Of a stretch of DNA of 9,124 bases, positions 1 to 4,930 are shown one piece after another. Position 1 is the first letter of the stretch. Each line of letters starts with the position of its first letter. Where the stretch lies: the NCBI GenBank assembly GCA_002415025.1, contig DIBR01000007.1, forward strand, positions 35,807-44,930, written 5' to 3'. The notes under the pieces are model-generated. The model saw only the letters and a program-made list of their open reading frames with translations, ran no database searches and was not told where the DNA came from. Made by a program: the position numbers and the translations under genes. This DNA is from Spongiibacteraceae bacterium UBA5047. Its GTDB lineage: Bacteria > Pseudomonadota > Gammaproteobacteria > Pseudomonadales > Spongiibacteraceae.

Positions 1-54
1 CTTCGATTGGCAGGCGCTCCACTACCAACAGTCAACTGATTAACGTTGGAAATT

Positions 55-73
55 AGCCGTAATAATTACGGCT
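55..73. promoter_or_regulatory. 19-bp perfect inverted repeat upstream of the ectoine genes
   Basis: AGCCGTAAT, a central A, then ATTACGGCT: two perfect 9-nt arms around one base. It lies about 140 bp upstream of the aminotransferase start and just after a stop codon (41-43) in the one frame that could be the tail of an upstream gene (codons from position 2). It could be an operator for a dimeric regulator, since ectoine catabolic genes are commonly controlled by an AsnC/Lrp-type (DoeX) or MocR-type (EnuR) protein. It could also be an RNA hairpin at the end of the preceding gene. No T-run follows directly (the next is at 90-97), so a standard intrinsic terminator is less likely. The arms are seen in the sequence; the function is inferred. 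Confidence 0.45.
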
Positions 74-94
74 TGCACTCATTTGCCCATTTTT

Positions 95-113
95 TTTGCA
101 GAATGCCTGCAAA
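95..113. promoter_or_regulatory. Second inverted repeat, TTTGCAG-N5-CTGCAAA
   Basis: Perfect 7-nt arms separated by AATGC, directly after a run of T residues (90-97) and about 10 bp upstream of an AT-rich TATAAA element at 124-129 that could act as a -10 box. I could not find a convincing -35 box at normal spacing. The position next to a possible promoter core makes this a good candidate operator for the ectoine operon. No regulator gene is visible in the window, so its binding protein is unknown. Confidence 0.45.
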
Positions 114-159
114 CATGTTGGGATATAAAACAGTTAATACATTCACTTGGAGAAACTAT

Positions 160-178
160 CGGGTGGCAAGCCCGTTTT
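160..178 (+). promoter_or_regulatory. Hairpin followed by TTTT in the doeD leader
   Basis: CGGGT (160-164) pairs with GCCCG (170-174), including one G-U pair, around a GGCAA loop. TTTT (175-178) follows. It resembles a weak intrinsic terminator inside the untranslated leader, about 40 nt before the doeD start. The stem is only five pairs and the T-run is short, so it may be a chance structure, a weak attenuator or an RNA stabiliser. Confidence 0.25.
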
Positions 179-203
179 CCGAACGACGTTCACAAACCGA
201 GTC

Positions 204-208
204 AGGAG
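204..208 (+). promoter_or_regulatory. Ribosome binding site that sets the doeD start
   Basis: AGGAG lies 8 nt upstream of the GTG at 217-219. The same frame is open from an ATG at 46, but that ATG lacks a comparable site. The 57 residues it would add match nothing I recognise, while the sequence from GTG onward (KIFEQWESN) matches the usual N-terminus of the EctB/DoeD family. Confidence 0.85.
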
Positions 209-216
209 AAGCAAGC

Positions 217-1473
217 GTGAAAATATTTGAACAATGGGAATCAAACATCCGGGGTTACTGCCGGGCGTTTCCAACGGTATTCAAAACGGCATCCAATGCT
301 AGGCAAGTTGATGAAGATGGAAAGTCCTATATCGATTTTTTTGCGGGCGCTGGCGTTCTTAACTTCGGTCACAACAATGAGCGCATGAAACGAGCCCTGA
401 TTGAGTACATAGAATCAGACGGCATTGCGCACAGTCTTGATATGTACACATCCGCCAAGCGCGATTTCATTTCAAAGTTTGCCGACACGGTACTCACACC
501 GCGCGGCATGAATCACAAGATGCAGTTTATGGGGCCAACCGGCACGAATGCTGTGGAGGCTGCGCTCAAGCTCGCACGTCGCGTAACCGGCCGTCAGCAG
601 GTGGTTGCCTTTAGTCATGGCTTTCACGGTATGACCCTCGGTTCGCTGGCTTGCACGGCCAATGACTATTTTCGTCAGGCTGCAGGTGTGCCGCTGGACC
701 ATGTGTTCAGAATGCCCTTTGAGTCTGCGCCAGGGGGTGGCCTTGAGAACCTTGAGGAACACGAGCGTGCACTTGCCGACCCCTCGAGCGGTATCACGCC
801 TCCGGCGGCTTATGTGCTGGAAGTGATTCAGGCGGAAGGCGGTGTAAATCTTGCCAGCAAGAAGTGGTTGCAACGTGTTCAGGAAATTGCGCATGCGCAC
901 AAGGCGCTGTTTATCATCGATGAAATTCAGGTGGGTTGCGGTCGTACCGGTTCCTATTTCAGTTTCGACGGAATGGAACTCGACCCCGATATTGTATGTC
1001 TTGCCAAAGGTATTGGCGGTTTCGGCACCCCGCTGGCCATGAATCTTATCAAGCCTGAGCACGATGAACATTGGTCACCCGGAGAGCATACCGGCACTTT
1101 TCGTGGTCAGGGTTTTTCGTTTGTGTCCGGCAAAGTCGCGCTGGATTATTTTGATGATGACGTGTTGATGAAGGAGGTCGCCACCAAAGGTGATGTGATG
1201 GCCCGCTCCCTTAACGAGCTGGCCGAGAAGCATGCCGATAAAGGTTTCCGGGTTCGCGGCAGAGGCATGATGCAAGCGCTGGATGTTGTTGATGGCGCGG
1301 CTGCTAAGGCCATGGCAACAGCCTGCTTTGAAAACGGGTTATTAATAGGGCCCTGCGGCAGCGGAGGTAGGGTTTTGAAACTCATTCCGCCATTGACGAT
1401 TGACGACAGCGACCTTGAGGAAGGGTTGGCCATTCTCAAAAAGGCAGTAAACGGCGTGATGGAGGCGGCATGA
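217..1473 (+). CDS. doeD: Diaminobutyrate aminotransferase, class III (DoeD type, EctB-like)
   Basis: This is a PLP-dependent class III aminotransferase of 418 residues from the GTG start, close to the roughly 420 of EctB/DoeD proteins. Landmarks are the N-terminal KIFEQWESN, the cofactor-phosphate loop GPTGTNAVEAA (106-116), SHGFHGMT (133-140), the PLP-ring aspartate D235 in IIDEIQVGCGRTG, the probable Schiff-base lysine K264 in CLAKGIGG, and GTFRG (293-297). The fold supports transamination between L-2,4-diaminobutyrate and aspartate semialdehyde with 2-oxoglutarate/glutamate. EctB runs this reaction toward ectoine synthesis and DoeD toward breakdown, and sequence alone does not separate them for me. 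I choose DoeD because the next two genes are an ectoine hydrolase and an aldehyde dehydrogenase, and no ectA or ectC is present. The gene ends in an ATGA overlap with the hydrolase, implying translational coupling. The protein is cytosolic, with no signal peptide or membrane segment. Confidence 0.87.
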   Translation: MKIFEQWESNIRGYCRAFPTVFKTASNARQVDEDGKSYIDFFAGAGVLNFGHNNERMKRALIEYIESDGIAHSLDMYTSAKRDFISKFADTVLTPRGMNHKMQFMGPTGTNAVEAALKLARRVTGRQQVVAFSHGFHGMTLGSLACTANDYFRQAAGVPLDHVFRMPFESAPGGGLENLEEHERALADPSSGITPPAAYVLEVIQAEGGVNLASKKWLQRVQEIAHAHKALFIIDEIQVGCGRTGSYFSFDGMELDPDIVCLAKGIGGFGTPLAMNLIKPEHDEHWSPGEHTGTFRGQGFSFVSGKVALDYFDDDVLMKEVATKGDVMARSLNELAEKHADKGFRVRGRGMMQALDVVDGAAAKAMATACFENGLLIGPCGSGGRVLKLIPPLTIDDSDLEEGLAILKKAVNGVMEAA

Positions 1474-2744
1474 GACAGCGTGATGATATGACGTTCCCGT
1501 TTGAGGAGTACGAGCGCCGCATCACCGCGCTGCGTGAACGGATGGAAAAGCGCCTGCTGGACGCAGTGGTGATTACCGATCCGGAGAATTTGATGTATCT
1601 CACGGATTATCAAACCACGGGCTATTCGTTTTTTCAGGCCCTTGTTGTGCCGCTAAGCAGCGAGCCCTTTATGATTACGCGGGCTCTGGAAGAATCCAAT
1701 GTGCATGCACGTACCTGGGTTGAAATTTCGCGGCCTTATCCGGACACCGGTGATGCCATCCAGAGCCTGGTGCAGAGTCTGCGGGAGTTCGGCCTTGCAG
1801 ATAAATATATTGGCTATGAGCGCAATAGCTATTTTTTTCCGGCCTACCATCAGGACTACATTCACACAACATTCACCGACGGACAGTTACTTGATTGCTT
1901 TGGTATTGTCGAGCAGGGGCGGGTGTGCAAATCGCCGGTAGAAATCGAGGTGATGCGCAAGGCTGCACGAGCCACTGAAGCGGGAATGCGCGCCGGCTAT
2001 GAAGCTTGTCAGCCCGGAGCAACTGAAAACGACATTGGCGCTGCAATCAGTGCCGCGATGTTTCATGCTGGTGGAGAGCCGCCAGCGGTTATGCCTTACG
2101 TCACTTCCGGGCCTCGATCCATGATCGGCCACGCCACCTGGGAAGGGCGCGAGGTCCAGCCCGGAGAGCACGTTTTTCTGGAAGTGGGCGGCTGCTATCG
2201 GCGTTACCACACAGCCATGATGCGTACCGTAGTGCTCGATGATTTGTCTACATCGATGTACAAAGCGCAGGAGCGAATGAAGCTGGCTTTGCATGAGGTC
2301 AAGCGTGCGATGAGGCCGGGGCTAACGGTTTCGGATGCCGATAATCTGGTGCGCGCCATTATTACGGACAACGACGTGGGCGCGCGCCTGGTAACACGAT
2401 CAGGGTATTCCATTGGCATCGCTTTTCCCCCGAGCTGGGATGAGGGCTATATCATCAGTCTCAAGCAGGGTGACTCGACGGTGCTGGAAGAGGGTATGAC
2501 CTTTCATCTTATTCCGTGGATGTGGGGAGTCGATGGCGATAAAACCTGTGGTATTTCAGACACGGTGATGATTACCGCCGATGGTTGTCGCTCCTTCTTC
2601 GACTTTGATGAAGATTTCGTGTGCAAGCCCTCGGATAAACGCAGTACGCGTACCTTGAAACTGGCCGGTTCCGAAGCTCAGTCTGAAGCTACAACCGAGG
2701 CTAAAGCCGCTAGCTCGGCCGAAAGCCACAACAGCGAGGAGTAA
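1470..2744 (+). CDS. doeA: Ectoine hydrolase, M24/creatinase fold (DoeA/EutD type)
   Basis: This 424-residue protein of the M24 peptidase/creatinase superfamily would open the ectoine ring to give N-acetyl-2,4-diaminobutyrate, the first step of ectoine catabolism. The N-terminal creatinase domain covers about 10-150 (ITDPENLMYLTDYQTTGY, 35-52). The pita-bread domain covers about 155-380, with GHATWEG (220-226), FLEVGGCYRRYHTAMMRT (236-253), SGYSIGIAFPPSWDEG (311-326) and LEEGMTFHLIPWMW (339-352). The positions that hold the two metal-binding aspartates in M24 aminopeptidases read E (EVGG) and A/M (TAMMRT). This points to a metal-independent enzyme like creatinase, and H221 is a candidate catalytic histidine. 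The start ATG overlaps the doeD stop; GGAGG at 1461-1465 sits 4 nt upstream. An alternative ATG at 1488 lacks a good ribosome binding site. The last 25 or so residues are an unusual Ser/Ala/Glu-rich tail. A generic Xaa-Pro-peptidase annotation is possible but unlikely. Confidence 0.85.
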   Translation: MRQRDDMTFPFEEYERRITALRERMEKRLLDAVVITDPENLMYLTDYQTTGYSFFQALVVPLSSEPFMITRALEESNVHARTWVEISRPYPDTGDAIQSLVQSLREFGLADKYIGYERNSYFFPAYHQDYIHTTFTDGQLLDCFGIVEQGRVCKSPVEIEVMRKAARATEAGMRAGYEACQPGATENDIGAAISAAMFHAGGEPPAVMPYVTSGPRSMIGHATWEGREVQPGEHVFLEVGGCYRRYHTAMMRTVVLDDLSTSMYKAQERMKLALHEVKRAMRPGLTVSDADNLVRAIITDNDVGARLVTRSGYSIGIAFPPSWDEGYIISLKQGDSTVLEEGMTFHLIPWMWGVDGDKTCGISDTVMITADGCRSFFDFDEDFVCKPSDKRSTRTLKLAGSEAQSEATTEAKAASSAESHNSEE

Positions 2745-2747
2745 GCG

Positions 2748-4118
2748 ATGCTGACAGTTACCAACCCTGCAACAGGGAAAGTCATTCGTGAACTACCGGC
2801 GGGCAATGCAGACACCATTGCTGCGGTAATGGAGCGATCCCAGCAGGCCTACACAGGGTGGAAAGAAACCAGCTTCGGTGAGCGCGCCGAGGTGCTGCGA
2901 AAAGTGGCCGGCTATATGCGCGACAATATCGAAAGTCTGGCGCCGCTGATGACCGAAGAAATGGGTAAGCCCATCAAGGAGGCGCGCGCGGAAGTCACTA
3001 AAGCGGCCTGGTGTGCGGATCACTACGCAGATCATGCGGAGGCCTACCTCGCGACAGACACGATAGCGTCCGATGCCAGTCACAGTTATGTGCGGTATCT
3101 GCCGCTGGGGCCGGTGCTGGGTATACTGCCCTGGAATGCGCCCTTCTGGTTGGCCTTTCGCTTCTGTGCGCCGGCACTGATGGCCGGCAATACCTGTGTT
3201 ATGAAGCATGACCAGCATGTTCCGGCCTGCGCCGAAGCGATTGCGGATGTCTTTGAAAAGGCCGGCGCACCCGCTGACATTATGCAAAACCTGATCCTGA
3301 AAAAGCCGGACGTTGAGCTGGCTATTCGCAGCCCGCGTATTCGTGCAGTGTCGTTTACCGGGTCTGACAAGGCCGGAGCGATCGTTGCGTCTGTTGCGGC
3401 ATCGGAAATCAAGCCGGCAGTACTCGAGCTGGGTGGTTCTGATCCGGCCATCGTGCTGGCCGACGCCGACCTTGAAGCCGCTGCAGATGCCATTAGCCTG
3501 TCGCGGATTATCAATGCAGGGCAGTCGTGCATCGCGGCGAAGCGCATCATTGTTGAAGCCCCTGTTTACGATGACTTTGTTGCCATGCTCCGACAGCGTC
3601 TTGAGAAGCTTAAGTTGGGAGATCCTGCGGACGACGCGACCGATGTTGGTCCCATAGCGCGTGCGGAGTTGCGCGACAATCTGCATCGGCAGGTTCAGGA
3701 AACGGTTGAAGCCGGCGCGCGCTGCCTGCTGGGCGGTGAGTTGCCGGAAGGCCCCGGCTACTTCTATCCGGTCACATTACTTGCAGATGTCCATCCCGGT
3801 ATGACGGCTGCCTGTGAAGAAACCTTCGGGCCGGTGGCCGTTGTCATGAAAGTGGGCTCTGAAGCCGAGGCTTTAGCGCTTGCCAACGACACGGATTACG
3901 GGCTGGCCGCCAGTATATGGACGAAGACTGAGCGTGGCGAAGCGCTGTCGCTGAAGATGGAGGCTGGCCAGGTCGTAGTCAATGGTGTGGTTAAAACTGA
4001 CCCGCGTTTACCGAGCGGCGGCATCAAGCGATCTGGCTACGGGCGTGAGTTGGGTCCGCACGGTATTCATGCCTTTGTAAACGCCCAGCAGGTGTGGGTC
4101 GGGCCCAAGCAGGAATAA
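2748..4118 (+). CDS. doeC: NAD(P)-dependent aldehyde dehydrogenase, probably aspartate-semialdehyde dehydrogenase (DoeC type)
   Basis: This is a 456-residue cytosolic aldehyde dehydrogenase of the succinate-semialdehyde dehydrogenase-like (GabD/Sad) group, complete at both ends. Visible landmarks are PWNAPFW with oxyanion-hole N130, the cofactor lysine in CVMKHDQ (K153), SFTGS (202-206), the general base E227 in LELGGSDPA, the nucleophile C261 in NAGQSCIAAKR, EETFGP (357-362) and the C-terminal GGIKRSGYGREL. In the ectoine pathway the DoeC/SsdH enzyme oxidises aspartate 4-semialdehyde, made by DoeD, to aspartate. The substrate is inferred from the operon; motifs alone would also fit succinate semialdehyde. 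AGGAG (2737-2741), 6 nt before the ATG, is formed by the last codons of doeA, and the two genes are 3 nt apart, so coupled expression is likely. No T-tailed terminator directly follows the stop. Confidence 0.87.
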   Translation: MLTVTNPATGKVIRELPAGNADTIAAVMERSQQAYTGWKETSFGERAEVLRKVAGYMRDNIESLAPLMTEEMGKPIKEARAEVTKAAWCADHYADHAEAYLATDTIASDASHSYVRYLPLGPVLGILPWNAPFWLAFRFCAPALMAGNTCVMKHDQHVPACAEAIADVFEKAGAPADIMQNLILKKPDVELAIRSPRIRAVSFTGSDKAGAIVASVAASEIKPAVLELGGSDPAIVLADADLEAAADAISLSRIINAGQSCIAAKRIIVEAPVYDDFVAMLRQRLEKLKLGDPADDATDVGPIARAELRDNLHRQVQETVEAGARCLLGGELPEGPGYFYPVTLLADVHPGMTAACEETFGPVAVVMKVGSEAEALALANDTDYGLAASIWTKTERGEALSLKMEAGQVVVNGVVKTDPRLPSGGIKRSGYGRELGPHGIHAFVNAQQVWVGPKQE

Positions 4119-4150
4119 GCCACCGAAGGGGGCCGTAGTGCCGGTATTCC

Positions 4151-4179
4151 TTGACCCTCCGGGGGCACAGGCCTATAAT
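4151..4179 (+). promoter_or_regulatory. Sigma-70 promoter of the rimP-nusA-infB operon
   Basis: The -35 box is TTGACC (4151-4156), the spacer is exactly 17 bp, and the -10 box is a perfect TATAAT (4174-4179). Transcription should start around 4183-4190. The promoter begins 32 bp after the doeC stop and faces rimP, so the housekeeping operon does not depend on ectoine-gene transcription. An imperfect dyad, GTGCC (4138-4142) with GGCAC (4164-4168), surrounds the -35 box. It may be a chance feature or a regulator site. Confidence 0.82.
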
Positions 4180-4205
4180 CCTGCCTCTTGTGAAGTGGCG
4201 CTGGC

Positions 4206-4280
4206 GGCTTTCGGGTTTGCTTGAGTCCACAAATTGCAGATGGCTGGTTTCGTGTTGCCTCTGCAAGGACGTCGAAAGCC
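4206..4280 (+). promoter_or_regulatory. Predicted antiterminator pairing in the rimP leader
   Basis: GGCTTTCG (4206-4213) is the exact reverse complement of CGAAAGCC (4273-4280), and one further G-U pair (4214 with 4272) is possible. The second segment contains six of the eight bases of the terminator's 5' arm (4275-4282), so this long-range helix and the terminator cannot form together. The middle hairpin 4234-4266 fits inside the helix without conflict. The first segment can instead be held in the early hairpin closed by 4195-4198/4227-4230, which would leave the terminator free. The complementarity is seen directly; the switching is inferred. Confidence 0.55.
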
Positions 4281-4298
4281 CCTTTTTAGGGGCTTTTT
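4275..4298 (+). terminator. Intrinsic terminator (leader attenuator and/or doe operon end)
   Basis: AAAGCCCC (4275-4282) pairs with GGGGCTTT (4289-4296) around a TTTTTA loop, followed by TT. The U-tract is shared with the 3' arm, giving five T's in a row (4294-4298). It is the first convincing terminator after doeC, so it probably also stops ectoine-operon transcripts. It lies downstream of the operon promoter and upstream of rimP, so rimP, nusA and infB expression requires read-through. Confidence 0.82.
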
Positions 4299-4377
4299 AG
4301 TAGCTGGCATTTGTTGCCGGTATTTTGTAGTCGGCTTTTTGCAGCGGGTAATAGTGGCTGCGAGCAGCTTCAGTGCG

Positions 4378-4398
4378 TGGGCCTAGTGCCCATTTTTT
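4378..4398 (+). terminator. Second terminator-like hairpin just before rimP
   Basis: TGGGC (4378-4382) pairs with GCCCA (4388-4392) around CTAGT, and six T's follow (4393-4398). The stem is short, so termination may be weak or conditional. It ends 16 nt before the TTG start and just before the likely ribosome binding site, so it may also affect translation. Between the two terminators (4299-4377) only short alternative stems are visible, such as GCAGC (4341-4345) or GCAGC (4364-4368) with GCTGC (4357-4361). Confidence 0.4.
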
Positions 4399-4401
4399 GT
4401 T

Positions 4402-4408
4402 GGTGGGT
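4402..4408 (+). promoter_or_regulatory. Probable rimP ribosome binding site
   Basis: GGTGGGT lies 6 nt before the TTG at 4415. It is a non-canonical, moderate Shine-Dalgarno match, but it is the only purine-rich stretch suitably placed for the start implied by homology. The upstream GTG at 4373 has no convincing site. Confidence 0.5.
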
Positions 4409-4414
4409 CGGAAA

Positions 4415-4873
4415 TTGTCGGGTAAATCCCAGCAGTTACAGGTATTGCTAGAACCTTCAGTGGCATCGCTGGGTTACCGTCTGTGGGGCGTTGAATACGT
4501 TGCACAGGGGCGATCGGCATTGCTGAGGGTTTACATCGACCACGACAACGGCATTACCGTTGATGATTGCGCCAAAGTGAGTCATCAGGTCAGCGGTGTT
4601 CTGGATGTGGAAGACCCGATTGCCAGTGAATACCGGCTCGAAGTGTCCTCTCCGGGAATGGATCGTCCCCTGTTTGCGCTGGATCAGTTTGCGCAAGCCA
4701 CCGGCGAGCTGGTGAAGCTGAAGCTGCGTATGAATTACGAAGGGCGCCGCAACTTTAAAGGGCGCCTGGTGGGAGTGGAAAATGATGACGTGGTGGTTCA
4801 GGTGGACGATCACGAATATTTGTTTCCGCTGACCGATATTGAAAAGGCAAATGTTGTACCGAGTTTTGAGTAA
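4415..4873 (+). CDS. rimP: Ribosome maturation factor RimP (TTG start)
   Basis: RimP binds the free 30S subunit in the cytosol and assists its late maturation. From the TTG at 4415 the product has 152 residues and begins MSGKSQQLQVLLEP, which aligns well with the Pseudomonas RimP N-terminus as I remember it and matches its length. The frame is open upstream to a GTG at 4373, but that start would add 14 unconserved residues and would translate through the terminator-like hairpin at 4378-4398. The N-terminal alpha/beta domain contains YIDHDNGITVDDCAKVS (40-56) and the family signature LEVSSPGMDRPL (75-86). The C-terminal SH3-like domain runs from about 90 and ends in EKANVVPSFE. It is the first gene of the rimP-nusA-infB operon. 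Confidence 0.95.
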   Translation: MSGKSQQLQVLLEPSVASLGYRLWGVEYVAQGRSALLRVYIDHDNGITVDDCAKVSHQVSGVLDVEDPIASEYRLEVSSPGMDRPLFALDQFAQATGELVKLKLRMNYEGRRNFKGRLVGVENDDVVVQVDDHEYLFPLTDIEKANVVPSFE

Positions 4874-4878
4874 TCAAA

Positions 4879-4912
4879 ACCGGCTCTGGTCAATCGCCGG
4901 TATGTCACCGGC
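4879..4912 (+). promoter_or_regulatory. Alternative hairpins between rimP and nusA
   Basis: ACCGGC (4879-4884), GCCGGT (4896-4901) and ACCGGC (4907-4912) lie in the 57-bp gap. The middle element can pair with either flanking copy: a 5-nt loop with the downstream copy, or an 11-nt loop with the upstream copy. No T-run follows, so this is not a terminator. It lies 8 nt before the likely nusA ribosome binding site (GAGG, 4921-4924) and could be an RNA-processing or translation-control element. Confidence 0.3.
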
Positions 4913-4930
4913 CAGTAGACGAGGCATAGG

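Larger units (their letters stand above)
4186..4298 (+). ncRNA. Structured 5' leader RNA of rimP-nusA-infB, ending at an intrinsic terminator
   Basis: This is the RNA of about 110 nt expected between the promoter (start near 4186, approximate) and the terminator at 4275-4298. Three structures can be drawn. An early hairpin can close with GTGG (4195-4198) and CCAC (4227-4230). A strong middle hairpin pairs TTGCAGA (4234-4240) with TCTGCAA (4260-4266), extended by GGC/GCC. The terminator comes last. No tRNA is present here, unlike E. coli where metY precedes rimP. An attenuator family called the rimP leader has been described in gammaproteobacteria, as I recall; whether this RNA belongs to it I cannot test. 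It may act as a regulatory leader, a released small RNA, or both. Confidence 0.6.

Noticed and set aside
2..43. Possible 3' end of an upstream gene (frame from position 2, ending in TAA at 41-43)
   Set aside because: Thirteen codons are too few to identify a protein or even to prove coding.
180..191. CGAAC-GAC-GTTC as a LexA/SOS box
   Set aside because: The Bacillus-type box needs a 4-nt spacer and gammaproteobacterial LexA uses CTGT-N8-ACAG. The match is neither.
46..216. In-frame N-terminal extension of the aminotransferase from ATG 46 (57 extra residues)
   Set aside because: It has no good ribosome binding site and no similarity I recognise, and it runs through both inverted repeats. GTG 217 has AGGAG at the right distance and the family N-terminus.
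2793..3686. 297-codon antisense frame opposite the aldehyde dehydrogenase
   Set aside because: It is a shadow frame over conserved dehydrogenase motifs, with no independent sign of a start signal or domain.
4186..4274. tRNA gene in front of rimP, as in E. coli
   Set aside because: No T-loop consensus, acceptor stem or cloverleaf can be drawn on the + strand, and I noticed none on the - strand.
4190..4300. 36-codon frame from GTG 4190 with several Trp and Cys codons, as a leader peptide for attenuation
   Set aside because: It would start almost at the transcription start with no ribosome binding site, and the Trp/Cys codons have no link to the operon's function.
4240..4386. 48-codon frame from ATG 4240 crossing the terminator
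   Set aside because: It has no ribosome binding site, its start is buried in the 4234-4266 hairpin, and the translation resembles no known protein.
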